Counted from the stretch's first letter, positions 35,141-45,055 are shown. The stretch is 64,000 nt of DNA from Blautia sp. An81 (GCF_002161285.1 NZ_NFHH01000013.1:1-64000), one strand, 5' to 3'. The notes: generated by a model not told the origin, from the letters alone. Translations and numbers: made by a program.

Positions 35141-36340
35141 ATGGCACCAAAAATCACAACACCTTTAGACTCACTCCCTGTAGGCCGTCTGGGTATCATT
35201 CCCCTGAAGAGCTGTGAAAAGCTGGGCTCTAAGGTTAACGACTACATCGTGAAATGGCGGAAGGACCGTGACCACCAGGAGAAAAACAATCTCCAATTCG
35301 AAGGTTATGAGCGTCCTTCTTACCTGATCGATGCCCAGACTCCCCGTTTTGGCTCAGGAGAAGCCAAAGGTATCCTGGAGGAATCTGTCCGCGGTGACGA
35401 CCTCTATCTCATGGTGGATGTCTGCAACTATTCCCTGACCTATTCTCTCTGCGGCCACACCAATCACATGTCTCCAGATGACCATTTTCAGGATCTGAAA
35501 AGGATCATTGCCGCTGTAGGAGGGAAAGCCAGGAGAGTCAACGTTATCATGCCTTTCCTGTATGAGAGCCGTCAGCACAAGAGAACCCGCCGTGAATCTC
35601 TGGACTGCGCTCTGGGCCTTCAGGAACTGATCAGTATGGGAGTTGACAACATCATCACCTTTGATGCTCATGATCCCCGGGTACAGAACTCCATTCCTCT
35701 TCATGGCTTCGAAACAGTACAGCCTGCTTATCAGTTTATTAAAGGCCTCTTTAAGGCAGAGCCTGATCTGAAGATAGACAGCGACAGTCTGATGATTATC
35801 AGCCCTGACGCAGGAGGAACCAGCCGGGCTATCTACCTGGCCAATGTGCTGGGCATCGACATGGGTATGTTCTACAAGCGCCGGGACTACTCTACTATCA
35901 TAGACGGACGTAATCCTATCGTAGCTCATGAATTTCTGGGTTCTGATGTAGCCGGCAAGAATATGATCATCATCGACGATATGATCTCTTCCGGTGACAG
36001 CATGCTGGAAGTAGCACGTCTGCTGAAACAGAGAGGAGCCGCAAAAATCTTTATGTGCTCCACCTTTGGTCTCTTCACCAACGGACTGGAACGTTTTGAT
36101 GCCGCATACAAAAACGGTGATTTTGACCGGGTTCTGACCACCAATCTGGTATATCAGACAGAAGAACTGCTTCAGAAGCCATATTATGTAAACTGCGATA
36201 TGAGCAAATACATTGCCCTGATCATTGACACCCTGAATCATGATGCTTCTATCAGCAAGCTATTGAATCCTGTAGAAAGAATCAATAAACTTGTTGCTAA
36301 GCATAATAAAGAACTGAAAGAGGGCAAAAAGAAAAATTAA
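35141..36340 (+). CDS. prs: Ribose-phosphate pyrophosphokinase, long form
   Basis: 399 residues, about 80 more than usual. The extra sequence is mainly an N-terminal extension of about 70 residues (TTPLDSLPVGRLGIIPLKSC...). The core has MPFLYESRQHKRTRRES, the ribose-phosphate region FDAHDPRVQNSI (about 173-184), PDAGGTSRAIY, and the PRPP-binding loop IIIDDMISSGDS (about 278-289). It makes PRPP from ribose-5-phosphate and ATP for nucleotide, histidine and tryptophan synthesis. The ATG at 35141 has AGGAGG 9 nt upstream and lies 2 nt after the helicase loader stop, so it is in that operon. Confidence 0.9.
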   Translation: MAPKITTPLDSLPVGRLGIIPLKSCEKLGSKVNDYIVKWRKDRDHQEKNNLQFEGYERPSYLIDAQTPRFGSGEAKGILEESVRGDDLYLMVDVCNYSLTYSLCGHTNHMSPDDHFQDLKRIIAAVGGKARRVNVIMPFLYESRQHKRTRRESLDCALGLQELISMGVDNIITFDAHDPRVQNSIPLHGFETVQPAYQFIKGLFKAEPDLKIDSDSLMIISPDAGGTSRAIYLANVLGIDMGMFYKRRDYSTIIDGRNPIVAHEFLGSDVAGKNMIIIDDMISSGDSMLEVARLLKQRGAAKIFMCSTFGLFTNGLERFDAAYKNGDFDRVLTTNLVYQTEELLQKPYYVNCDMSKYIALIIDTLNHDASISKLLNPVERINKLVAKHNKELKEGKKKN

Positions 36341-36435
36341 ATCTTTTTTGGCTTTTCATTGTAATTTACAGACAATAGTTGTATAATATAGGAAACTAAA
36401 AGAATTCTTTCATAATAAAAGGAGGTGCCACTATT

Positions 36436-36654
36436 ATGATGAACAAAATTATTTCCATCATCAATGTCTGTATTGCTCTTTTTGTGATTCTCTATGCAGC
36501 ACATATTTATGCGGTCACCGCTAGCATCAGTCTTGTTACCGTGGTACTCCTGATTGCCGGTCTGGCTCCTGTACTGCATATGTCCTGGAATTATATTCGG
36601 ATCAAAATCGAGGAATATCGCGGCAGACATTCTCACCGTTATATGAAAGGCTGA
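36436..36654 (+). CDS. Small two-helix membrane protein
   Basis: 72 residues with two hydrophobic segments (about 5-25 and 29-48) and a basic, His/Arg-rich C-terminal tail (IRIKIEEYRGRHSHRYMKG). AAAGGAGGTG precedes the ATG, one of the best ribosome sites in the window, which supports real coding. No family recognised. It is probably transcribed with prs or from its own promoter in the 95-nt gap. Confidence 0.7.
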   Translation: MMNKIISIINVCIALFVILYAAHIYAVTASISLVTVVLLIAGLAPVLHMSWNYIRIKIEEYRGRHSHRYMKG

Positions 36655-36687
36655 GATGATTCGTATTACCTGTAAATAACTTCAAAT

Positions 36688-36758
36688 TCAAAAGGGCTGC
36701 CCCATGAAACATATATCCAAATTATCCTTGGCTTTTGTTTCATGGGGCAGCCTCTTTT
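36688..36758. terminator. Bidirectional terminator
   Basis: GGCTGCCCCATGAAAC (36695-36710) pairs perfectly with GTTTCATGGGGCAGCC (36737-36752), flanked by A-rich and T-rich runs. It separates convergent transcripts. Confidence 0.9.
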
Positions 36759-36762
36759 CATG

Positions 36763-38307
36763 TCATGAATTGCTCCTTATTCCGGCACGTATCTGCAGAT
36801 CCACCTGATGGAAAGGAATTCCAAGGCTCTCCAGGGCTTCTATTTCCCTTCTGGTACAGGTTAAAAGGATAACCTGAGCTCTGTTCTTATGGAGCCATTC
36901 TAATGCCTCACAGAGCCTTTTATCGTCGTACATGGCAAAGGTCTCGTCCAGGATCACCGGCAGCTCCTCCTCCCGGCACAGCAGTTCTCCTGCTGCCATA
37001 CGAAGAGCAAAATAAACCTGTTCTGCAGTCCCCTGGCTTACCTGGTGGAGTCCTGCATACCTGTCTCCTGTATCCAGCCGTATCTGAAAGTTTTCATCAA
37101 TGATCCCTCTCTGGTATCTGCCCTGGGTAAGTTCTCCAAAAATCTCCCAGGTCCGTTCTTTCAGAAAATTTCCTCTCCTGCTCTGAAGATTCCCCGCTGC
37201 CTTGGCCAGCATTTTCTCTGCCAGGGATATGCTCTGGACTTCTTTCTGGGCTTTCAGTATCTTTTCGTTGTCATTCTCCAGCTCTTCCAGTTCCTCCTGA
37301 AGATTATATAAAAGATTTCTCTTGTCCTGCAGCGCCTCCTTCCAGGTTATCTGCTGCCCTTTTTTCCGCTCATTTCTGATGGCCCTGTCCTGCTCTTTGC
37401 GGCTGCGTGCTGAGGCCTTCTCCCCTCTGTCCCGGAAATACCAGAAAAGAAATGCGCCTCCTAACAGGAAGATCAGAGCCGGTATCAGCCAGGATAGCTG
37501 AAAAAAGATGGCACCGGCGCATCCGGCCAGAAATCCAAGAAAAAACAATGCTGCAAAAACCAGTGGAAAAGAGGATTCCCTCCTGTCTTCTGCCGGTTTT
37601 TCTTCCTGTCTGTCCTGTCCAATGTCTCTGAAACTTTCTCTGCTTCTTTCCAGTTTTTCTTCCAGGTCTTCTATCTCCTCCCTGGTATACTGTATCCTGT
37701 CCAGAAGCTTTTCCCTTGCTCTTTCTTTTTTCTCTCTTGCTTTTTTTTCCTCTTTCTCCCATTCTTTCCGCCTGTCTTTCAGACGATCAAGAGCTGCTCC
37801 AGGGTCCAGGCGGAAGTCTCCTTCAGTCTGAAAGTTAGTCAGATATTCTCTCAGCTCCTCTGTCAGACCTTCCTCGGTCCTGGTTTTCAACTGGCCTATG
37901 GCTGCAGTATTTTCGTATATCCGCTGGGTAGCCCCTCCCAGAAGGATTTCCAGATCTCCTTCTTCCACAGACATCTTTTCTCCGTCTGTAACACAATAAA
38001 GCTCAGCCTCCTGAGAACGGCTTTCAAAATTTCTCTCCAGCCGAAAGTCTTTTTTCCCTGCCTCAAATAAAACACTGCCTTCATACCAGGATGGGTTCTC
38101 CCAGGGAAGACATCTGGTATAAGTGTCGGTCCGGGAAGCAACGCCTCTTTTTCTCCGGAGGCCAAAAAAGATTCCCTGGAAGAAGGTATAGAGAGTGCTC
38201 TTCCCGCTTTCATTCCCTCCGTAGACTATATTGATCCCCGGCTGAAATCTGAGTCTCTCATTATGGAATTTTCCAAAATTCTTCATGAAAACTTCTTTTA
38301 TGATCAC
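36763..38307 (-). CDS. YhaN-like AAA ATPase with transmembrane segment in its coiled coil
   Basis: A 514-residue SMC/Rad50-type ATPase. Walker A is GGNESGKSTLYTFFQG (about 30-45), a coiled coil covers about 165-235, and two hydrophobic stretches occur at about 245-290 (FAALFFLGFLAG, LIPALIFLLGGAFLF). The second coil ends near 370, followed by the signature region VSQGTAEQVYFALRMA and Walker B PVILDETFAMYDD. The membrane hairpin inside the coil is the hallmark of YhaN. It pairs with the nuclease encoded upstream (4-nt overlap) and probably processes DNA ends at the membrane. Confidence 0.85.
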   Translation of the reverse strand: MIIKEVFMKNFGKFHNERLRFQPGINIVYGGNESGKSTLYTFFQGIFFGLRRKRGVASRTDTYTRCLPWENPSWYEGSVLFEAGKKDFRLERNFESRSQEAELYCVTDGEKMSVEEGDLEILLGGATQRIYENTAAIGQLKTRTEEGLTEELREYLTNFQTEGDFRLDPGAALDRLKDRRKEWEKEEKKAREKKERAREKLLDRIQYTREEIEDLEEKLERSRESFRDIGQDRQEEKPAEDRRESSFPLVFAALFFLGFLAGCAGAIFFQLSWLIPALIFLLGGAFLFWYFRDRGEKASARSRKEQDRAIRNERKKGQQITWKEALQDKRNLLYNLQEELEELENDNEKILKAQKEVQSISLAEKMLAKAAGNLQSRRGNFLKERTWEIFGELTQGRYQRGIIDENFQIRLDTGDRYAGLHQVSQGTAEQVYFALRMAAGELLCREEELPVILDETFAMYDDKRLCEALEWLHKNRAQVILLTCTRREIEALESLGIPFHQVDLQIRAGIRSNS

Positions 38308-39362
38308 AGTATCTCCTCCCCAGTCTCCAGGAGTGCTCCGATTCCATATTCCAGAGCTTTCTCTGCCTCTTCATCCGGTTTCTCCCCAAAGCTTCTGATA
38401 TACTCTTCCAGAAGGCTGCCTTTATATTTTCTGCACAGCTCCTCCAGGGACCATCCGGGCCTGGTCTGGTCTTCCACAGCCCGAATGTTCCCTAAGGAGT
38501 AAAGCTGGTTTAAATGAAATTCTGTATCAGGATCTCTTTTTCCCTCCAGAAGCACTGTATAAATGTGTTTTTCTCCCATTTTCTTTATTAATTCCTGGAG
38601 AAACTGGGTCAGTCTATACTGGGTAGTTTCCCTGGTCACAGGAATTCTCAGCTCCTTATACTCTCTTACTGCCCAGGGAACAAAGGCAGTCCTTACTTTC
38701 CCTTTTTTAATCTCACCTTTTACAAAGCCATGAACACCGGTATCATTTTTCTCTGTAGGCTCTAGAGAGCCAGGGTAGATGATCCGGTCCTCCAACAGGA
38801 CCTGAGGCTTGTGTATATGTCCTAAAGCCACATAGTCAAATCCTCCTGCTATCAGCCTTTCTCTGGATATAGGAATATGTTTCTCATCTCCTCCGTGAGC
38901 CAGCAAAATCTCCACTGGCATTTCTCCTGACTTTTTCAGGGAGTCATAGAGGGGCTGACGGATTTCTCTGCTCTCATAGCTGCATCCTCTCACCCGCACT
39001 CCCATCTCCGGAAAATCCACATGCGAAAACTCCTGGCTCCACAAACCCCAGACGTTTTTTCCCCATGGGAACTTCCGGTAAGGGGAATCTTTCCTGAGAT
39101 AATCATGATTTCCTGCAATGAGCACAATCTTTGTGTCTGGAATCGTGGAAAACATGGCATTTACTTCTTTTAATTCTCTGGCCAGGGGCTGTCTGTGGAA
39201 CAAATCTCCTGCAATAAGAAGCAGGTCGACATGATCTCTGCCGGCCTGCTCTATCACTCTTCGGAAGCTGTCCCAGATTTCCCGGCTTCTGTCCTGGCTC
39301 CAGGGATAACCCTTATCAGGTTCTGCCCCCAGATGAACATCTGCTATATGGAAAAATCTCAT
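38304..39362 (-). CDS. YhaO/SbcD-like DNA repair metallophosphoesterase
   Basis: 352 residues. The calcineurin-type metal motifs are in order: FFHIADVHLGA (about 3-13), LIAGDLFHRQP (about 48-58), LIAGNHDY (about 83-90), LLAHGGDEK and ALGHIHKPQ (about 180-188). A C-terminal capping domain follows. It is the nuclease partner of the YhaN-like ATPase, an Mre11/Rad50-type complex. The start at 39362 has GAGGAG close upstream; a frame to 39383 is possible but less likely. Confidence 0.87.
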   Translation of the reverse strand: MRFFHIADVHLGAEPDKGYPWSQDRSREIWDSFRRVIEQAGRDHVDLLLIAGDLFHRQPLARELKEVNAMFSTIPDTKIVLIAGNHDYLRKDSPYRKFPWGKNVWGLWSQEFSHVDFPEMGVRVRGCSYESREIRQPLYDSLKKSGEMPVEILLAHGGDEKHIPISRERLIAGGFDYVALGHIHKPQVLLEDRIIYPGSLEPTEKNDTGVHGFVKGEIKKGKVRTAFVPWAVREYKELRIPVTRETTQYRLTQFLQELIKKMGEKHIYTVLLEGKRDPDTEFHLNQLYSLGNIRAVEDQTRPGWSLEELCRKYKGSLLEEYIRSFGEKPDEEAEKALEYGIGALLETGEEIL

Positions 39363-39372
39363 AGTGCTCCTC

Positions 39373-40764
39373 TTATAATTCACAATTGTTTACAGTTCTT
39401 GGGAAAGGAATTACGTCACGGATGTTCTGCATACCGGTAAGGTACATAACACATCTCTCAAATCCCAGACCGAATCCTGAATGGCGGGTAGAGCCATACT
39501 TTCTCAGATCCAGGTAGAATCCGTAATCTTCTTCCTTCAGATCCAGTTCCTTCATACGCTGTTTCAGCTTCTCATAAGAGTCCTCTCTCTGACTTCCGCC
39601 GATGATCTCCCCGATTCCCGGAACCAGACAGTCCATAGCTGCTACAGTCTTTCCGTCCTCATTCTGTTTCATATAGAAAGCTTTGATCTCTTTTGGATAA
39701 TCCGTAACAAATACCGGGCGTTTGAAAATCTGCTCTGTAAGGTATCTCTCATGCTCTGTCTGAAGGTCACATCCCCAGAAAACTTTGTAGTCAAACTTGT
39801 CATTTGCTTTTTCCAGGATCTCAACTGCCTCTGTATAAGTAACATGTCCAAACTCAGAATTCAGCACATGGTTCAGTCTGTCCAGAAGTCCTTTATCAAT
39901 AAAGGAGTTAAAGAAGTTCATCTCTTCAGGTGCATTTTCCAGCACATAACGGATTATATACTTCAGCATGGCCTCAGCCATCTCCATATTGTCCTGGAGA
40001 TCTGCAAAAGCCATCTCCGGCTCGATCATCCAGAATTCAGCGGCGTGGCGGGTAGTGTTTGAATTCTCTGCCCGGAATGTTGGTCCAAAAGTATAGATAT
40101 TCCGGAAAGCCTGGGCAAAGGTTTCTCCGTTTAGCTGGCCGCTGACGGTCAGGTTTGTTGGTTTTTTAAAGAAGTCTTTTGAGAAATCAACCTCTCCCTC
40201 TTCTGTCTTGGGAATATTCTTCAGGTCCAGGGTAGTCACCTGGAACATTTCTCCTGCTCCTTCACAGTCACTGCCTGTGATCAGTGGGGTATGGACATAT
40301 ACAAATCCTCTCTCCTGGAAGAACTGGTGGATTGCAAAGGCTACCAGTGAGCGGACTCTGAATACTGCCTGAAAAGTATTGGTCCTTGGACGCAGATGAG
40401 AGATTGTTCTTAGATATTCCATGGTATGACGCTTTTTCTGAAGAGGATAATCCGCTGCAGAATCTCCTTCTACAGTTACCTCTGAGGCCTGGATCTCAAA
40501 AGGCTGTTTTGCCTCGGGTGTTGCTACCAGAGTTCCTTTTACCACAATGGCCGCGCCTACATTTAATTTGGAAACTTCCTGGAAGTTCTCCATCTGGTCA
40601 TGGTATACGACCTGAAGAGTATCAAAGAAACTGCCGTCATGAAGTACGATAAAACCGAAGCTTTTTGAGCCTCTCACACTTCTGACCCAGCCTCCTACGG
40701 TAATCTCTTTATCCAGATATTCTTCTCTGTTTCTGTAAATCTCTTTTACTGTTGTCAGCTTCAT
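39373..40764 (-). CDS. asnS: Asparaginyl-tRNA synthetase
   Basis: A 463-residue class II synthetase. An N-terminal OB-fold anticodon domain (about 15-105; [20 protein letters not shown]) precedes the catalytic core with motif 2 around [20 protein letters not shown] (about 213-232) and motif 3 [13 protein letters not shown] (about 434-446). The start has AAGGAG about 8 nt upstream. There is no room for a T-box leader; only 78 nt separate it from the preceding gene, so it is read as part of a longer transcript. Confidence 0.95.
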   Translation of the reverse strand: MKLTTVKEIYRNREEYLDKEITVGGWVRSVRGSKSFGFIVLHDGSFFDTLQVVYHDQMENFQEVSKLNVGAAIVVKGTLVATPEAKQPFEIQASEVTVEGDSAADYPLQKKRHTMEYLRTISHLRPRTNTFQAVFRVRSLVAFAIHQFFQERGFVYVHTPLITGSDCEGAGEMFQVTTLDLKNIPKTEEGEVDFSKDFFKKPTNLTVSGQLNGETFAQAFRNIYTFGPTFRAENSNTTRHAAEFWMIEPEMAFADLQDNMEMAEAMLKYIIRYVLENAPEEMNFFNSFIDKGLLDRLNHVLNSEFGHVTYTEAVEILEKANDKFDYKVFWGCDLQTEHERYLTEQIFKRPVFVTDYPKEIKAFYMKQNEDGKTVAAMDCLVPGIGEIIGGSQREDSYEKLKQRMKELDLKEEDYGFYLDLRKYGSTRHSGFGLGFERCVMYLTGMQNIRDVIPFPRTVNNCEL

Positions 40765-40842
40765 TCCTCTATCTCCTTCTCTTACGGGTATTTCATTAGT
40801 ATATCGCATTGTTCTGAACAGTTCAAGGCTAAACGGAAACTG

Positions 40843-43299
40843 TTACTGTATATCCTCCAGATAGCAGAGAAAAACGTTCCCATTAGCCTGGAAAGTATCG
40901 GTGCTGTCCTGCATTCCGAAGTAATAGGTCTCCTGAGTGGAGGGATTATATAATATGGTATTGTAATCATCATATCCAATGATAACAACCGCCTGACCAT
41001 TCTCGCCTTTAGCGATTACCGGGCGCTGAGCGCTTACTTCATACAGGATCTGTTCCAAAGTACAGCCTGTCATATCTATTACTTTCCCCTGACCTTTCAA
41101 AGCCTCATTCAAAGCAGTCGCATCAAGGGATGCCTGGGCCACAGCTTCTGGAAGGTCCTGGGCAGAAATACTCGCTCTGTCTCCAGTATTTCCTGCTTCC
41201 CATATATACTGCTGGGCGGTATTCAGGACAATTCCGCTCTCTTCTTCAGCCTTAGCCACTGCCTGGGAAGCGCTGTCATAGATTCCTGAAAGCTCTCCTC
41301 CCCCATATACGTAATATTTGTCTTCGCTTTCAGAGGAAAGCTCCATATTCAAAGTCCTGTCCGGATTCTCTATGATTTTAGTATCTACTACCAGAGGCGG
41401 CTGTCCGGAGCTGTCTGCTGCAAACTGTATGGATGTCACATTTCCCTGGCGCACAGTCGTGGATGTGATAACGGAAAAAACCTCGTCCTGTTTGCTGCGG
41501 ACATTATTCATGATCTGGTCTCCACTGGTCCCTGCAAAGCTGTCGCCCACTTTGGTAGCTCTGGACAATTCCAGAAGATTTTCCTGAATCGTTACATCAA
41601 GTACATAATAACCATCCTGATGATAACTTTTTACCAGCTCTCCATCAAAATTCTGGATCCTGACCTCTGTCATGGCAAAATCCGTTCCTCCTGAAGCATT
41701 GGTCACAATGTCGCTTTCATTTGCCACACCGTAGATCAGATCATTATTAATAAATCCAAAGAGCCGTATCCTGGTCCCCTGATCTGCCTGTATGGTCTTC
41801 TGTTCTCCTGTATTAAAATCTATGAAGGTAATAGATGTGGTGTTATAAGGGTCCATACCGTCCATCCAGGCTGCATACCGGCTGTTTTCCGATACGAAGA
41901 AGCAGTCATCCTCAATCTGTTCCTGAAGGACCTCGTAAGTCTTTTCCTCCATCTGGAATCTGTAAAGGTTTCCTTCTAATAGAAGATACAAATTTCCGTC
42001 TTCACTGACATAGGACAGTTTTTCCGCATCCTTCTGAAGGAATTCTCTGGATTGGAGGCTTCGCAGGAAAAATTCCTCTTCCATAGCATTCTGTTCTGCA
42101 GAATAATGGTATACGGAAGTTCCCACCTGGCCCTCATGCTGGCCTCTGTTCATGTAGCCATAAAGGATGAAATCTATATCTCCATTTTCACTTACCCGGA
42201 CAATTTTGATATCATGTCGGTTGATATCATTTCTCTCATCATTGCTTCCTGTGTCGCGGAAGCTGAAGACTCTGGTCATCTTATTTGTTTCTATATTATA
42301 AGACCATAAATCTCCCTGCTGGACAAAAGCCAGGATAGTTCCTGTACTGTCAGACATATACTGAACATCTGTATCGGTTATCCCCAGGTTTATTTTTCCA
42401 TTGCTCACAAGATTCTGCTCTGTGGTAAGCACCTGCTTTACATGGCGCTGGAAATCCAACAGGTAAACCCTGGTCTGGTTATAACTCATCCGGTAAAACT
42501 CGTCTACCTGATATTTTTCCACTTCTCCGTTTTCATTTTCTGCTGAAATATAATAAGTGAGGGAAATGCTTCCTGAGTTTTCACTGATGTCCTCTATAGT
42601 AGGGATTCCCGGTCTGCTGATCTGAGGATTCAGGTCGCCCCAGGTGATCATATCTACATCTGAGTGTATATCCAGACTCCGGAAACTGTTGCTGACAACA
42701 GAAGTATCCGGCTCCAGATAAGTAGTCAGGTCACCAGTGTCATCCTGAGCGAAGGTCTTGGTATAAAAACTATTTACAAACTCTACATACTGGGCCGTGC
42801 TGAGCCCTGCCCGCTGAAGAAGCCTTGTATAATAATTCCAGGTTCCGTCTTCGGTGCTTAAAGTAAAATTCAGAGCATATTCCTGGTTCATCAGAATGGG
42901 CTGGGACAGTGTAAATTCTGCTGTAAGCCTGCCATCTTCCTCCTCTGTGAAACTCCGTATCTTATTGTTTTCGATTACCTGTTCCCCGTCAGAGGTGCAT
43001 ACTTCATAGACAAGACTGTCGATTTCCCGGCCATTAGGGGTAATGCTCACCTTCAGACTTCTGTCCGTACCTACAGGAGTCAGCCCGTCCCTTACAAATC
43101 TTACATCCATGTCGTCTGCATAGGCGTACATACGGTTTACTTCTGTATCTTCGATCATCATGGCCATGCTTGGGCTGGATGCAGTTTCCATATCTGTCTT
43201 ATTATCTGTAGACTGATAATTCATAAGACTGGAAAACCCTGCCACCCCGCATATAAAAATAACCAGTAAAATACCGGCTCTTATTAATTTTTTCTTCAT
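40843..43299 (-). CDS. Large membrane-anchored extracellular protein with degenerate C39-like C-terminus
   Basis: 818 residues. One N-terminal transmembrane segment (about 5-25) anchors a long exterior. The middle (about 290-600) has repeated beta-rich units (IETNKMTRVFSF, EDGNLYLLLEGNLYRF, DFNTGEQKTIQ) that suggest a propeller. The C-terminal 150 residues resemble a C39-like peptidase fold (AQRPVIAKGENGQAVVIIGYDDYN...ILYNP), but the usual catalytic Cys is absent and the His before VVIIGYDD is replaced by Gln, so it is probably not a protease. It overlaps the methyltransferase gene by 4 nt. Function unknown. Confidence 0.75.
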   Translation of the reverse strand: MKKKLIRAGILLVIFICGVAGFSSLMNYQSTDNKTDMETASSPSMAMMIEDTEVNRMYAYADDMDVRFVRDGLTPVGTDRSLKVSITPNGREIDSLVYEVCTSDGEQVIENNKIRSFTEEEDGRLTAEFTLSQPILMNQEYALNFTLSTEDGTWNYYTRLLQRAGLSTAQYVEFVNSFYTKTFAQDDTGDLTTYLEPDTSVVSNSFRSLDIHSDVDMITWGDLNPQISRPGIPTIEDISENSGSISLTYYISAENENGEVEKYQVDEFYRMSYNQTRVYLLDFQRHVKQVLTTEQNLVSNGKINLGITDTDVQYMSDSTGTILAFVQQGDLWSYNIETNKMTRVFSFRDTGSNDERNDINRHDIKIVRVSENGDIDFILYGYMNRGQHEGQVGTSVYHYSAEQNAMEEEFFLRSLQSREFLQKDAEKLSYVSEDGNLYLLLEGNLYRFQMEEKTYEVLQEQIEDDCFFVSENSRYAAWMDGMDPYNTTSITFIDFNTGEQKTIQADQGTRIRLFGFINNDLIYGVANESDIVTNASGGTDFAMTEVRIQNFDGELVKSYHQDGYYVLDVTIQENLLELSRATKVGDSFAGTSGDQIMNNVRSKQDEVFSVITSTTVRQGNVTSIQFAADSSGQPPLVVDTKIIENPDRTLNMELSSESEDKYYVYGGGELSGIYDSASQAVAKAEEESGIVLNTAQQYIWEAGNTGDRASISAQDLPEAVAQASLDATALNEALKGQGKVIDMTGCTLEQILYEVSAQRPVIAKGENGQAVVIIGYDDYNTILYNPSTQETYYFGMQDSTDTFQANGNVFLCYLEDIQ

Positions 43300-44480
43300 T
43301 TACAGTCCTCTCCGTGTATATCTTCAAACAGCAGCTTCTTAAGGGTCGGTTCTACGTGGAAAGCCTGTATACAGTTTTCCCATTCCCTGGGCTGCTGTGG
43401 CTCTTCTTTTCTATTTTTATTTTTTACTGCCCGTATGAGCAGATTCTTAGGCGTATGCTCCATGGAAATAAATTCCAGGATCTGTACGTCGTAACCTGCA
43501 CTTTTCAGCATCTGCGCCCGGAGTCCGTCTGTGAGAAGAGCCGCAAAGCGCTCTTTTAAAATCCCGTACTCCAGAATCGGCGCCAGGTCCTGGTTTGCCA
43601 CCTGACGGTTCAATTCATGCTGACAGCAGGGCACAGACAGGATTACAGAGGCTCCCCATTTTACAGCTTTCGCCAGAGCAAAATCTGTAGCCGTATCACA
43701 GGCATGAAGGGTCACTACCATATCTACATGGTCAGTCCCTTCATAGGATGCAATATCTCCCTGTAAAAAACGCAGTTTATCATAGCCGTATTTATCTGCC
43801 AGTTTCTGGCACTTTTCAATTACGTCTGCCTTAAGGTCCAGTCCTGTGACCCGGATATTAAAGTGCTTCAGCTCTTTCAGATAATAATACATAGCAAAGG
43901 TCAGGTAGGACTTTCCGCAGCCAAAATCAATAATCTGGATTTCCCTGTCTCTGGGCAGCTTTGGAAGAATATCCTGTATAAATTCCAGATATCTGTTCAG
44001 CTGTTTAAACTTATCATATCTGGAATTTTTGATTTTTCCCTCTGGGGTCATTACCCCCAGGTCAATGAGCCAGGGAACAGGAACGCCTTCTTTCAGCAGA
44101 TATTTTTTCGTTCTGTTATGAGAAAGCATAAGCGTAAAATCCTCTTTTGTTCCTCCCTTGACTTCTTTGGCCTTTATATCCATTTTTCCTTTTTTGCTCA
44201 CCAGGACTCTGGCCTGGACATATCTGCCCTCCAACTGCATCTGACGGAAATTTTTCTCCATCTGTTCTGTAAGATAAGAATTCAATTCGTCCTTTTTATA
44301 GTTGTCGTGAATAGCCTTCGTTCCCTGGATGTAGGTAACCTGATACTGTACCTGACCCTTTACCGGTACCGGCCTCACCTGAAGCTTTGCCACTGGGCTT
44401 GAGCTTCTGGCATTACTCACCAGTATACGCTCAAGGTCTTCATTTACATATTTATCTAAAAATTCTCTGATATCTGTCAT
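43296..44480 (-). CDS. SAM-dependent methyltransferase
   Basis: 394 residues. An N-terminal domain (about 1-160) carries a basic surface (VSKKGKMDIKAKEVKGG). The class I methyltransferase core has IIDFGCGKSYLTFAMYYYL (about 194-212), VTGLDLKADVIEKC (about 221-234), LQGDIASYEG and VVTLHACDTATDFAL (about 266-280), then SVPCCQHEL. The CDTATDxAL pattern is that of the Methyltransf_32 group, whose relatives methylate RNA. Substrate not known. Confidence 0.8.
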   Translation of the reverse strand: MTDIREFLDKYVNEDLERILVSNARSSSPVAKLQVRPVPVKGQVQYQVTYIQGTKAIHDNYKKDELNSYLTEQMEKNFRQMQLEGRYVQARVLVSKKGKMDIKAKEVKGGTKEDFTLMLSHNRTKKYLLKEGVPVPWLIDLGVMTPEGKIKNSRYDKFKQLNRYLEFIQDILPKLPRDREIQIIDFGCGKSYLTFAMYYYLKELKHFNIRVTGLDLKADVIEKCQKLADKYGYDKLRFLQGDIASYEGTDHVDMVVTLHACDTATDFALAKAVKWGASVILSVPCCQHELNRQVANQDLAPILEYGILKERFAALLTDGLRAQMLKSAGYDVQILEFISMEHTPKNLLIRAVKNKNRKEEPQQPREWENCIQAFHVEPTLKKLLFEDIHGEDCK

Positions 44481-44565
44481 AATCTACCCCTGTATCTTAT
44501 CTTTCCCCTGAAACTGCCGGCTTTCCTGCCTGCAGTCCATTTCTATTGTAAAAGCTTTAGGAAAA

Positions 44566-44590
44566 ATCCGCAACCCCAAAACCAGGGGTT
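44566..44590 (-). terminator. Terminator of the small hypothetical gene
   Basis: Minus strand AACCCC-TGGTTTT-GGGGTT followed by GCGGATTTTTCC, located after the stop of the 130-residue protein gene. Confidence 0.6.
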
Positions 44591-44602
44591 TTAGAAAAAT
44601 AG

Positions 44603-44995
44603 CTATTTATTCTGCCTCCAGTGTACTGGCATAACCATTTTTCTTCGCTGTCTTCTCTTGCAGACTTCCTGACAGAATAAAACTCCCACAAAGTCTCCCA
44701 GCATTTCTCCTGTCCCTCTGTTTTCCATTCCTTGAAGCTCGCTGCAGCTTTCTGCCTGCCCACAGATCTGTCCGCAGATTCTTTCGATAGTATTCTTGTC
44801 AGGATATTCATCATAAATAAAACTACCCTCATAGTCCAGTCTGTCACAGGCATCTGTAACAAGTGCCTGAAGATATCCCGCACTGGGAGGGTAGTAAGAT
44901 TCCATCAGTCTTCTGTCTGCCTCCTGGGCAGCAGCCTGCTCAAATCCTTTTTTATTTATTACAGCAGATTTGTAAAACCTCTTTTTTTCTTCCAT
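44603..44995 (-). CDS. Hypothetical protein
   Basis: 130 residues, soluble, with a basic N-terminus and a conserved-looking middle (YPPSAGYLQALVTDACDRLD, then YDEYPDKNTIERICGQI). It has seven cysteines, including CGQICGQAESC. AGGATTT precedes the ATG weakly. No family recognised. It is between two terminators and so is probably a single-gene transcript. Confidence 0.65.
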   Translation of the reverse strand: MEEKKRFYKSAVINKKGFEQAAAQEADRRLMESYYPPSAGYLQALVTDACDRLDYEGSFIYDEYPDKNTIERICGQICGQAESCSELQGMENRGTGEMLGDFVGVLFCQEVCKRRQRRKMVMPVHWRQNK

Positions 44996-45055
44996 AAATC
45001 CTGTCTCCGAAACAGAAATACTCTTTAACAGTATATTCTGCTTTGTACAGAAAGT

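Noticed and set aside
35354-36241. A 295-residue minus-strand frame opposite prs
   Set aside because: It is the antisense shadow of a highly conserved enzyme gene.
40765-40842. A T-box riboswitch before asnS
   Set aside because: The 78-nt gap is too short, and no T-box core or terminator is visible.
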